A program made the translations under genes and the position numbers. A DNA stretch of 64,000 nucleotides from an uncultured Oscillospiraceae bacterium (GTDB lineage: Bacteria; Bacillota; Clostridia; Oscillospirales; Oscillospiraceae), in assembly GCA_944386985.1 (NCBI GenBank), contig CALXDD010000003.1, positions 62,001 to 126,000 of the forward strand, given 5' to 3'. A model generated the notes under the pieces. It worked only from the letters and a program-made list of their open reading frames with translations. It searched no databases and was not told where the DNA came from. Below, one piece after another: positions 47,706 to 55,703 of this stretch (position 1 is the stretch's first letter; each line of letters starts with the position of its first letter).

Positions 47706-48836
47706 ATGACAAAAGTAGACGTGATCTCCGGCTTCCTGGGCGCAGGCAAGACCACGCTGATCAAGAAACTGATTCAGGAGGCCCTCCAGGGGGAGCAGAT
47801 CGTGCTGATCGAAAACGAGTTCGGGGAGATCGGCATTGACGGCGGCTTCCTCAAGGAGGCGGGCATCCAGATCAGTGAGATGAACTCCGGCTGCATTTGC
47901 TGCTCCCTGGTGGGTGACTTCGGTAAGGCCCTGCACCAGGTGATGGAGCAGTTCCACCCTGACCGCATCCTCATCGAGCCCTCCGGCGTGGGCAAGCTGT
48001 CCGACGTGCTGAAGGCTGTGGCCGATGTGGCGGTGAAGGAGCCGGATATGGCCCTCGGCAGCGCCATTACTGTGGCCGACGGCACCAAATGCAAGGTCTA
48101 TATGAAGAACTTCGGCGAGTTCTACAACAACCAGGTAGAGAGCGCCGGCACCATCGTCCTCAGCCGCACCCAGAAGATGGATGCGGCCAAGCTGGAGGAG
48201 ACGGCGGCCCTGCTGCGGGAGAAGAACCCCAAGGCGGCCATCATCACCACTCCCTGGGACCAGCTCAGCGGAGAGCAGATCCTCTCCGCCATGGACCGGC
48301 GGGGCGAGCTGGAAGAGGAGCTTTTAGAGGAGGCCCGGCAACACGAGGAGGAGCACCACGGTCATCACGATCATGACCACGATCATCACGATCATGGGGA
48401 CCATGGCCACGAGCACCACCACGATCACGGCCCCGACTGTACCTGCGGCTGCCACGACCATGACCATGCACATCATGATCATGACCACGAGCACCACCAC
48501 GACCACGGTCCCGACTGCACCTGCGGCTGTCACGACCATGACCACCATCATCACCACCATGCCGACGAGGTCTTCACCAGTTGGGGCGTGGAGACGCCCA
48601 AGACTTTCCGGGAGGAGGAGATCCGCCATGCCCTCACGGAGCTGGACAGCGGCAAATACGGCGCGGTGCTGCGGGCCAAAGGAATTGTGCCCTGCGACGA
48701 CGGCACCTGGCTCCACTTCGACCATGTGCCGGAGGAGCAGGAGATTCGCCGGGGCGGCGCGGACTACACCGGCCGGCTGTGTGTCATCGGCTCCAAGCTG
48801 GATGAGGCGGGGCTGAAGGCCCTCTTTGGGGTGTAA
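47706..48836 (+). CDS. CobW/COG0523 GTPase with duplicated His/Cys-rich insert
   Basis: A 376-residue metallochaperone GTPase. Walker A SGFLGAGKTT (8-17), IENEFGEIG, the metal motif CICC (63-66) and LIEPSGVG are intact. The usual NKxD guanine motif is replaced by LSRTQKMD. Between the G domain and the C-terminal domain (about 290-376) lies a tract of His and Asp (about 215-287) that includes two copies of DHGPDCTCGCHDHD. It would store or transfer several metal ions. The following gene, 3 bases downstream, is a second GTPase-like protein. Metal identity is not shown; zinc is likeliest. Confidence 0.87.
   Translation: MTKVDVISGFLGAGKTTLIKKLIQEALQGEQIVLIENEFGEIGIDGGFLKEAGIQISEMNSGCICCSLVGDFGKALHQVMEQFHPDRILIEPSGVGKLSDVLKAVADVAVKEPDMALGSAITVADGTKCKVYMKNFGEFYNNQVESAGTIVLSRTQKMDAAKLEETAALLREKNPKAAIITTPWDQLSGEQILSAMDRRGELEEELLEEARQHEEEHHGHHDHDHDHHDHGDHGHEHHHDHGPDCTCGCHDHDHAHHDHDHEHHHDHGPDCTCGCHDHDHHHHHHADEVFTSWGVETPKTFREEEIRHALTELDSGKYGAVLRAKGIVPCDDGTWLHFDHVPEEQEIRRGGADYTGRLCVIGSKLDEAGLKALFGV
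48411..48544 (+). repeat. 78-base tandem repeat inside the CobW gene
   Basis: Two 56-base near-identical units (48411-48466 and 48489-48544) start 78 bases apart, encoding a duplicated EHHHDHGPDCTCGCHDHDH segment. Differences are synonymous third positions (for example GAT/GAC, GGC/GGT), so the protein sequence is under selection. Confidence 0.8.
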
Positions 48837-48839
48837 GCC

Positions 48840-49772
48840 ATGCGGGAAATTCCTGTTTATATGATTGTGGGCTTTCTGGACAGCGGAAAGACCCGTTTCA
48901 TCAACGGGGTGCTGGAGGAGGGCTTTGCCCGGGACGACCGGACCATCCTCCTCTCCTGCGAGGAGGGGGAGGAGTCCTATGAAAAGCGGGCCCTGGACAA
49001 TGTGACGGTGGTCACGGCGGAGGACCTGGAGGAGCTGACGCCCGCCTATCTCACCTCTCTGGAGAAGAAGTACAAGCCGGACCAGATTCTGGTGGAATAT
49101 AACGGCATGTGGTCCTTAGAGGAGTTCTGTACCAGGCGGCTGCCCAAGAACTGGACCCTCTACCAGATTATGTGTATGGTGGAGGCCCCCACTTTCGCTC
49201 TCTACACTCAGAACATGGGGCAGATGATGATGGAGAAGATCCGGGCGGCGGATATGATCGTCTTCAACCGCTGCACCGACGAGTTGAAGACGGCCCTCCG
49301 CAAGCGGAATCTCCGGATGGTGAACCGTCAGGCAGACATCTTTTTAGAGGCTCCAGACGGCCAGGCGGAGGACTACCGGGACGGAACCGTCTCCGCCTTC
49401 GACCGCAGCCAGAGTGTCATTGAGATCCCTGACGAGGACTTCGGCGTGTGGTATGTGGAGGTGATGGACGAGCCCTCCCTCTATAAGGACCGCACCGTGA
49501 AGTTCAAGGGTGTGGTGTGCCAGGACAAGCGGTTTGGCGGCTATTTCACCGTGGGCCGCCACGCCATGGTCTGCTGCGCCGAGGACATCACCTACCTGGG
49601 GCTGCCCTGCGAGGCGGATCACGGGGAGCAGTATGCCACCCGGGATTGGGTGGAGGTGACGGCCAAGGTGGAGGTGCGCTATTGGCCGGTGTATCACGGG
49701 GAGGGGCCCGTGCTGGTGGCGACGGAGATCCGCCGCTGCGAGAAGCCGGAGCCGGAACTGGTACAATTTTAA
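48840..49772 (+). CDS. CobW-like P-loop protein fused to a YcgQ/DUF1980-like domain
   Basis: A 310-residue protein. Walker A is VGFLDSGKTR (11-20). The CxCC motif of COG0523 is missing, and the G4 region reads VFNRCTDE. The C-terminal third (about 200-310; KFKGVVCQDKRFGGYFTVGR, then HAMVCCAEDITYLGLPC) resembles the C-terminal domain of YcgQ/TIGR03943 proteins, which pair with a permease. No such permease gene is here. It starts 3 bases after the CobW gene, so the two probably act together in metal handling. Confidence 0.7.
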   Translation: MREIPVYMIVGFLDSGKTRFINGVLEEGFARDDRTILLSCEEGEESYEKRALDNVTVVTAEDLEELTPAYLTSLEKKYKPDQILVEYNGMWSLEEFCTRRLPKNWTLYQIMCMVEAPTFALYTQNMGQMMMEKIRAADMIVFNRCTDELKTALRKRNLRMVNRQADIFLEAPDGQAEDYRDGTVSAFDRSQSVIEIPDEDFGVWYVEVMDEPSLYKDRTVKFKGVVCQDKRFGGYFTVGRHAMVCCAEDITYLGLPCEADHGEQYATRDWVEVTAKVEVRYWPVYHGEGPVLVATEIRRCEKPEPELVQF

Positions 49773-49831
49773 GAGAATGCGGGGCGGGGAGCTTTCTCCC
49801 CGCCTTTCCGCTGAAAAAGCGCCCCTTTTCT

Positions 49832-49857
49832 GGAACGATGGGGGCAATTTTCCGGTC
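49832..49857 (+). promoter_or_regulatory. Candidate ECF-type autoregulatory promoter
   Basis: GGAAC (49832-49836), 16-base gap, CGGTC (49853-49857), about 33 bases before the sigma-factor start. This resembles ECF -35 GGAAC and -10 CGTC elements. A partial hairpin (49783-49804) just upstream may end the GTPase transcript. Confidence 0.4.
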
Positions 49858-49890
49858 TTATTAGGTAGAGAGACCGAAAGGAGGCAGCCT

Positions 49891-50451
49891 ATGGATGACA
49901 AAAAGATCATCGAGCTCTATTTTGCCCGCAGTCAGGATGCTCTGCACGCGGTGAGCGAGAAATACGGCCCCTACTGCCGGGCTATCGCCTGGAACATTCT
50001 GGGCAGTGACCAGGATGCCGACGAGTGCGTCAACGACACCTGGCTGCGCTCCTGGGAGGCCATCCCGCCCCAGCGGCCCAGCCATCTGTCCGTCTTTCTG
50101 GGAAAGATTACCCGGAATTTGGCCCTGAATCGCTGGGCCGCCCATAAGGCAAAGAAGCGGGGGGCCGGAGAAGTGCCCCTCGCGCTGGTGGAGTTGGAGG
50201 AGTGTGTGGCCGGGGGAGAGGGGCCGGAGGAGGCTCTGGACGAAAAGGTCCTCACGGAGGCCATCGCCGCCTATCTCCGCACCCAGCCCATGCTGCGGCG
50301 GATGGTGTTCATCCGGCGGTACTGGTACTTCAACACAGTGCCGGTGATTGCCAGGCAGCTGTCCATGGCGGAGGGGACTGTCAAGTCCGCGCTCTACCGG
50401 ATGCGCCGGGAGCTGAAGGAATATCTGGAAAAGGAGGGGATCACGCTGTGA
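49891..50451 (+). CDS. ECF-type RNA polymerase sigma factor
   Basis: A 186-residue sigma-70-family protein of ECF size. Region 2 covers about 10-85 (GPYCRAIAWNILGSDQDADE, CVNDTWLRSWEAIPP). Region 4 covers about 120-180 (VIARQLSMAEGTVKSALYRM). The start follows AAAGGAGGCAGCCT. The next gene overlaps its stop and encodes a single-span membrane protein that is the likely anti-sigma factor. Confidence 0.85.
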   Translation: MDDKKIIELYFARSQDALHAVSEKYGPYCRAIAWNILGSDQDADECVNDTWLRSWEAIPPQRPSHLSVFLGKITRNLALNRWAAHKAKKRGAGEVPLALVELEECVAGGEGPEEALDEKVLTEAIAAYLRTQPMLRRMVFIRRYWYFNTVPVIARQLSMAEGTVKSALYRMRRELKEYLEKEGITL

Positions 50452-51215
50452 AAAGTGAAAAGCTGCTGCGGGCCATGAACGACCTGCCGGAGCATCTGAT
50501 CGCAGAGGGGAACGTCCGGCGGCATCCTCTGATCCGCATCGCCGCCGTGGCGGTGTGTCTTCTGTTGCTGGTTTCGGGCCTGTATCCCTATTTCCGGAGC
50601 CGGGGGCAGAGCGGGGACGGCATGGCGATAGGCGTCACGGTGAACGGAGCGCTCTATGAAATCCACGCCCCCGGCAGCGCCGCGGCCCGGCAGACGGGTC
50701 TGCCGGATGTTATTGGGGAGGAAATGGTAGGGCTCCAGGTGGAAACCATTGACCAGGGAGCAGTCTGCCAGTACCGGCCTGTGGAGAACCAGCGGGCGGT
50801 GTACATCCTGGAGCAGGAGAATGGCGTGCTTCGCTACCTCATTTTTACCGGCTATTACATACCCGGAGACAACGGCAACGCCCATGTGGAGGCGGACCAG
50901 ATGTTCCTGACCTACGGGGTCACCGGACCGGAGGACCTTGCCTCCGTCAGCTGGGGGGAAGAGACGGTGACGGATACGGCATTCCTTGCGGATTTCTTCC
51001 ATACCTTTACCAGTCTCTCCGGGGCCGATTGTTACGGACAGCTGGACTTTTCGGAGCAGCTGGATGACGGCAAGGGAGGGGTCGCGGTGTGGATCGAGAC
51101 GGCCAGCGGCCTGCGCTGGAGCGGGATCTACAGTGAGACCACCAGCGTGTTCTCCTGGTGCGGAAATCATTATCTGTTGGAGGAGAGCCCTCTGGCCGGA
51201 GCGGAGGCCAGCTGA
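50448..51215 (+). CDS. Putative membrane-bound anti-sigma factor
   Basis: A 255-residue protein. The short cytosolic N-terminus (about 28 residues, with LLRAMNDLPEHLI) is followed by one membrane helix (about 28-48) and a 200-residue outside domain with several Cys and many aromatic residues. It begins with GTG on the sigma-factor stop (GTGA), preceded by AAGGAGGGG. No zinc-binding HxxxCxxC motif is present in the N-terminus, so it is not a ZAS-type anti-sigma factor. The role rests on gene order. Confidence 0.65.
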   Translation: MKSEKLLRAMNDLPEHLIAEGNVRRHPLIRIAAVAVCLLLLVSGLYPYFRSRGQSGDGMAIGVTVNGALYEIHAPGSAAARQTGLPDVIGEEMVGLQVETIDQGAVCQYRPVENQRAVYILEQENGVLRYLIFTGYYIPGDNGNAHVEADQMFLTYGVTGPEDLASVSWGEETVTDTAFLADFFHTFTSLSGADCYGQLDFSEQLDDGKGGVAVWIETASGLRWSGIYSETTSVFSWCGNHYLLEESPLAGAEAS

Positions 51216-51247
51216 CAAAGGTGAGCCTATTGAGAAGCGGCACACAT

Positions 51248-51290
51248 AAAAAGATGGAGCGTTTTCGATCAGAAAGCGCTCCATCTTTTT
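51248..51290. terminator. Bidirectional terminator
   Basis: A perfect 14-bp stem (51248-51261 with 51277-51290), flanked by A5 and T5, between the convergent anti-sigma and SGNH-NodB genes. Confidence 0.85.
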
Positions 51291-51306
51291 CGTGTCTGTG
51301 AGTTGG

Positions 51307-53127
51307 TTATCCTTCAATGAGGTCCAGCAGCGCCTCGCCGCTGATCTCCTCCACATTATATCGTCCCATGCCATAGAGGCACTGGGGAAGGCCCTTGACA
51401 AGGACGTTGGTCCTTGCCTCGGTGGTGAAGGTGGCCTTCAGGCCGAGCTCACGGCAGAGGGCCTGGCTCAGGGTGGTGTAGTCCCCGTTGGGGTAGGCCA
51501 TGGCCGTTACCGGTTCCCCAACCCCCTCCAGGATCTCCGACATGGACCGCTCCATATCCGAGAGGAAGGCTGCCATGTAGTCCTCCTCCGATTCCCCCTT
51601 CAGGGGCACCGCAGAGGTGCGGGCGGGGGATTCGTCCAACTGAGCGGACTGGTGCATGTCGTAGGTGTGGCTCTGGATGGAAATGACTCCGCTCTCCGCC
51701 ATCTCCCGGGCTTCTTCATAGGAGAAGTGTGGGGTGATGGCCGTGCCGGTGTCCTTGTAGGTGTCCTTTCCCACAGACACACCAATGGTGAAAATCACCG
51801 CCTGCATATCGTATTTTTCCAGAACAGGCCAGGCGATGGTGTAGTTGCTCTCATACCCGTCGTCAAAGGTGATGAGGATGGGCTTCTCCGGCAGGGGGGT
51901 GCCCTCCTCCACATAGGCGTAGAGGTCTTCGAGGCCCACGGCGGTGTACCCGGCCTCGCTGAGGGCGGCCATCTGCTCTTCAAAGCAGGCCGCCGAGATG
52001 GTGACGCCGCCGTCCCCCTCCTCCGCAATGTGGTGGTACATGAGAACGGGAACCTCACAGGTGTAGCCGCTGTCATCGAGACCGCCTGTGCGGTTTGTAA
52101 GCGTTTTCACATGGTCTGCCGCATTCTCCGCCGTCACATAGGCTCCGAAGTCCTCCGGGATATAGACGCTGTCATCCCCGAACATCCTTGCCAGAGCCAT
52201 GTCGCCCACGGCGTTGCGGAAATGGGTGGAATCATAAAAGTACCGGGGCTCCCAGCTGACGGAACTGTAGGTGAAGTCCCAGTAGTCCGTCACCTCCGCC
52301 AGGGCGGTGTAAAAGGCCGCCAGATCCTCGTCGGTGAAGGTGTTGAGATACTCCCCGTACACCGGGGCGCAGACCACATAGAGGTCCACCCCCGCCGCTT
52401 CACACATGTCCCGGATGGCGGCCACGCTCTCCATGGTGGTTTCGATCTCCCCCATCCGGGCGGGGTAGACGGGATAGTCGGTGAATACCGGGTAGGCCTC
52501 GTAGTACCGGTCAAGATCTCCAATGTTCTCCACGTCCCGGGCCCGCTTGTCGTAGGCCCCGGTCTCCTCGTCAAAGACGTCGAAGGGCTGAGACAGCTCC
52601 GTATCCGCCGCCTTGTCCTTCAGCTTGTCCCAGGCGTAGTTGGGGTCCGCCAGCAGGTAGCCCCCGTAGAAGGTGAGGGGGTTCTCCCCGCTGACCTCCT
52701 CGTGAAGCTTCAATGTCAGCTGATCCTGGCCGGTGTCGTAGGTGACGCCGTTGTCCACATAGATATTGAGGACAATGTTGCGGACGGTACAGTTGTCCAG
52801 AAGCCACCGTACCGTCTCCTCCGCGTCCTTCATATCCACCCCGTAGGAGATGGTGTTGTAGAAGGACGCGTCTAAATACTCGTTGAGGGCCTCCACCGGG
52901 TAGGAACTGGTGGAGCTGCACCCCACCAGATAGGAGTCATACTCCTGCCAGTGCTCCTTGAGGTAGGTGGTCTTGGCCACCCGGGGGTTCAGCGTCTCGC
53001 TGAAGGAGTACCAGGTCATGTGGCCGAAGACGCCAAAGGGGTCCACCACATAGTTCACCGCCATCAGCAGCAGGGGAAGGGACAAGAGGCATCCCAAAAA
53101 CATGAATACCCATTTTTTTGACTGCAT
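51307..53127 (-). CDS. SGNH-like/NodB deacetylase fusion (membrane-anchored)
   Basis: A 606-residue protein. After an N-terminal membrane anchor (about 6-26) comes an SGNH/DltD-AlgJ-like domain: the Ser in LVGCSSTSSYPVE and the Asp-His pair in FYDSTHFRNAVGDMAL. From about residue 380 to the end is a NodB polysaccharide-deacetylase domain: ITFDDGYESN (catalytic and metal Asp), ISIQSHTYDMH (HxxxH metal His) and AMAYPNGDY. It is the last gene of the dlt-like operon. In dlt systems DltD follows DltB and acts outside; here the DltD slot is filled by a protein that may both transfer an acyl group and de-acetylate a glycan. Substrate unknown. Confidence 0.78.
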   Translation of the reverse strand: MQSKKWVFMFLGCLLSLPLLLMAVNYVVDPFGVFGHMTWYSFSETLNPRVAKTTYLKEHWQEYDSYLVGCSSTSSYPVEALNEYLDASFYNTISYGVDMKDAEETVRWLLDNCTVRNIVLNIYVDNGVTYDTGQDQLTLKLHEEVSGENPLTFYGGYLLADPNYAWDKLKDKAADTELSQPFDVFDEETGAYDKRARDVENIGDLDRYYEAYPVFTDYPVYPARMGEIETTMESVAAIRDMCEAAGVDLYVVCAPVYGEYLNTFTDEDLAAFYTALAEVTDYWDFTYSSVSWEPRYFYDSTHFRNAVGDMALARMFGDDSVYIPEDFGAYVTAENAADHVKTLTNRTGGLDDSGYTCEVPVLMYHHIAEEGDGGVTISAACFEEQMAALSEAGYTAVGLEDLYAYVEEGTPLPEKPILITFDDGYESNYTIAWPVLEKYDMQAVIFTIGVSVGKDTYKDTGTAITPHFSYEEAREMAESGVISIQSHTYDMHQSAQLDESPARTSAVPLKGESEEDYMAAFLSDMERSMSEILEGVGEPVTAMAYPNGDYTTLSQALCRELGLKATFTTEARTNVLVKGLPQCLYGMGRYNVEEISGEALLDLIEG

Positions 53128-53139
53128 CTTCCGCCCTCC

Positions 53140-54699
53140 TTAAAACTGTGCGTAGATGAACTCCGCGGCTACATAGCCCTGGCCCACGGCGCCCAGCAGC
53201 ACGATCACCAGAAGGGGTATCATCACCATGGCCCACTGGACCACAGCGCTGCGCCCCTCCATCCACTTGCGGACGTGGCCGCCCTTCTCCTGGTACCACT
53301 CCACGGCGGTGACGACCACCATGCCGAGAGCCACGACCCAGTAGTCGAAGGCGGTGAGGCCAAAGGAGAGGAGAGTGCCGTCGGTGAGGCTTTGAAGCTG
53401 GAAATCCGTCACCGTGGCCCGGATCATGGCAAGAGCCGTCAGGAGCCGGGGGGCCCGGGTCATGTACCGCCCCACAAAGACGATGAGGCTGGTACGGGCC
53501 ATCTGGAAGAAGTGCCAGGCCTTGCCGTCCCAGCGGATGGGAATGCGCTCCCGGAGTTTTACAAAGGTGGGCTCCAAGAGAAGTCCCGCGGTGATGAGGC
53601 CGCCGTTATAGAAGCCGTAGGCGATATAGCGGAAGTTGGCCCCGTGCCAGATGCCGATGACGAAGTACACCACGAAGGTGGCCATAGAGGTGGCGAAGAT
53701 CTTCCCCATGACGCCGCCGAAGTGCTTGCGGGCAAAGGAGCCCAGCTTCCGAAAGCCCTTGGACAGGGCGATGGGGTAGAACACATAGTCCCGCATCCAG
53801 GCCCCCAGAGTGATGTGCCAGCGCCGCCAGTACTCCGTGAGACTGAGGGCAAAGAGGGGGCGGCGGAAATTTTCCGCCATCTCAATGCCCAGCATCTGTC
53901 CCACGCCCCGGGTGATGTCGATGCCGCCGGAAAAGTCGCAGTAGAGCTGGATACTGTAGCCCAGCACCGCCGCTGCCATTATGGACCCGGAGTAGCCCCA
54001 CACATCGGAGAAAACGGCGTTGACCATAACGCCGATGCGCTCGGCGATGACCAGCTTCTTGAAATAGCCCCACATACACAGCTGGATGCCGTACTTCAGC
54101 TGGTCCCAGCTGAGCTTGTGTTCTCCTAAAAGCTGGGGTCCCAGCTGGTCATACCGGGCGATGGGGCCCTGGATGATCTGAGGGAAAAAGGACACAAACA
54201 GGGCATAGCGCCCCAGGTTCTCCTGGGGCGCGTATTTTCCCCGATAGCAGTCGATGACATAGCTGATGGACTGGAAGGTGAAGAAAGATACCCCCAGGGG
54301 CATCAAAAGATCCGGCGCGGGCAGGTGAAGCCCGGAGGCGTTGTTGATCACCTCGGCGGTAAAGCTCCAGTATTTGAGGATATAGAGGAGTCCGAAGTTG
54401 AGAAGGCAGGCGGCCAGCACCACCTGCTTCTTTTTCCGGTCAAAGGCGGGTTTCCTTGCCTTCCGTTCCTCTGCGGGCAGGGCCTTCAGGCGGCTGTTGA
54501 GCGCCCCCAGAAGCCGCCCCGCCAGGTAGGTGGTGCAGGTAGTGATGAGAAGATACACCACCGTCTTTCCGCCGCCCCAGAGATAGAAGGCGTAGCTGGC
54601 CAAAAGCAGCAGCACCCACTGGAATTTCCGGGGGACCAGATAGTAGAGCACCACCAGGACCCCCAGAAACACCAGAAATGTCAGGGATGTGAAGGACAT
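53140..54699 (-). CDS. MBOAT-family acyltransferase (DltB/AlgI-like)
   Basis: A 519-residue polytopic membrane protein of the MBOAT family. The region PLGVSFFTFQSISYVIDCYR, FFPQIIQGPIARY and the EYWRRWHITLGAWMRDYVFY stretch are typical of AlgI/DltB. The catalytic His is in VIGIWHGANF. It would pass an activated acyl group from the carrier protein across the membrane. Overall it reads closer to AlgI than to DltB. It lies between the carrier-protein gene (4 bases upstream) and the SGNH-NodB gene (12 bases downstream). Confidence 0.87.
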   Translation of the reverse strand: MSFTSLTFLVFLGVLVVLYYLVPRKFQWVLLLLASYAFYLWGGGKTVVYLLITTCTTYLAGRLLGALNSRLKALPAEERKARKPAFDRKKKQVVLAACLLNFGLLYILKYWSFTAEVINNASGLHLPAPDLLMPLGVSFFTFQSISYVIDCYRGKYAPQENLGRYALFVSFFPQIIQGPIARYDQLGPQLLGEHKLSWDQLKYGIQLCMWGYFKKLVIAERIGVMVNAVFSDVWGYSGSIMAAAVLGYSIQLYCDFSGGIDITRGVGQMLGIEMAENFRRPLFALSLTEYWRRWHITLGAWMRDYVFYPIALSKGFRKLGSFARKHFGGVMGKIFATSMATFVVYFVIGIWHGANFRYIAYGFYNGGLITAGLLLEPTFVKLRERIPIRWDGKAWHFFQMARTSLIVFVGRYMTRAPRLLTALAMIRATVTDFQLQSLTDGTLLSFGLTAFDYWVVALGMVVVTAVEWYQEKGGHVRKWMEGRSAVVQWAMVMIPLLVIVLLGAVGQGYVAAEFIYAQF

Positions 54700-54702
54700 A
54701 CC

Positions 54703-54927
54703 TTATGCCTGAAGCCGCTGGATCAGCGCCAGCATGGCGGCCACGGAGTTGAAGTTCTCCGGAACCAAGTCGTCTACGGAGATGGTGACGCCGTAGGTGT
54801 CCATAATGGCGGAGACAATGGTGACGATGTCCAGAGAGTCCAGAATTTCATCGTCGATCAGGGCCTCGGAACCGGCAAAATCGATGCCGGGGCAGGTCTC
54901 AGTCAAAAGCTGCAGCAATTCTTCCAT
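54703..54927 (-). CDS. Acyl/D-alanyl carrier protein (DltC-like)
   Basis: A 74-residue carrier protein. The phosphopantetheine-attachment Ser is in LDSLDIVTIVSAIMD (DSLD motif). The helical pattern is that of ACP/DltC. ATG at 54927 with AAAGGATGATTGACT upstream is preferred over the in-frame TTG 6 bases earlier. It would be charged by the adenylation enzyme two genes upstream and serve the MBOAT protein. Confidence 0.85.
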   Translation of the reverse strand: MEELLQLLTETCPGIDFAGSEALIDDEILDSLDIVTIVSAIMDTYGVTISVDDLVPENFNSVAAMLALIQRLQA

Positions 54928-54929
54928 AG

Positions 54930-55703
54930 TCAATCATCCTTTCTTATCAAAACGGCCGCGGTCCATCCGTCGGGACAAAAGCCGTTCTTCTCGTAAATGT
55001 GCCGGGGTGCGGCGTAATCCTCCCGGACCCACACCACGCTCCCTTTCTCGCCGAACCGCCGGGTAAACTCCGCCGCAAGGCTCCCGGCCAGCCCCTCCCC
55101 CCGGTGACCTGGGTCCGCCGCCAGATGGCGCAGCTCCCAGCCCTTCCGATAAGGGGCGGCACGCAGCAGGGCAATGAGCCGCCCGCCCTCGTCCCGGCGG
55201 GTAAGGACCCGGCCCCCGGCGCAGTTCGCCGCCAGCTCCTCCAAGTCCGGGAGGCAGCCGGTGCGGGGATCGAAGCACCGCTGGAGAAGGTCCATAGCCT
55301 CCTCGGCATCCACCGCCTCCGGCGGCGGCAGAGCTTCGCCGGTCTCGCTGCCCGGCCGCTGCATCCGTATCCGGGTAGACTCCCGAACAAATCCCCAGGC
55401 TTGCCAGAGGTCGGCTGCCGCCGCGGTGTCCCGGGGGCGGCGAACGATCTCCGTAACCACCTGGCTGGGCCAGGGAAGATCCGGCGGGCAGCCGGGATCG
55501 TTGATATAGTAGTACATCCGCCAGAAACCCTCCCGCCTTCGGAAGAGGAGAAGGCCTCCCGCCCAGGGATGGGCGTAGAGGGTCCCGGCGGCCATCTCCC
55601 GGCGGAGCTCCTCTCCGCTGAGGGTACAGTTTGTCAGCATGCCCGGCCGCATACAGGCGGAGATGGCTGCGCTGAGGGCCGGATAGTCAACGACCTGTCT
55701 CAT
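54930..55703 (-). CDS. GNAT-family N-acetyltransferase
   Basis: A 257-residue protein with a C-terminal GNAT domain: ELRHLAADPGHRGEGLAGSL is motif A (acetyl-CoA pyrophosphate loop, here HRGEGLA) and HIYEKNGF is motif B. The N-terminal half may be a second, degenerate GNAT fold. It overlaps the adenylation gene by 17 bases and precedes the carrier gene by 2. GNAT proteins are not part of standard dltABCD operons, so it may acetylate the amino acid, the glycan or the carrier-bound group. Confidence 0.75.
   Translation of the reverse strand: MRQVVDYPALSAAISACMRPGMLTNCTLSGEELRREMAAGTLYAHPWAGGLLLFRRREGFWRMYYYINDPGCPPDLPWPSQVVTEIVRRPRDTAAAADLWQAWGFVRESTRIRMQRPGSETGEALPPPEAVDAEEAMDLLQRCFDPRTGCLPDLEELAANCAGGRVLTRRDEGGRLIALLRAAPYRKGWELRHLAADPGHRGEGLAGSLAAEFTRRFGEKGSVVWVREDYAAPRHIYEKNGFCPDGWTAAVLIRKDD

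Noticed and set aside
48324-48725. A Val/Met-rich minus-strand frame opposite the CobW His tract
   Set aside because: Antisense of His/Asp repeats, as above.
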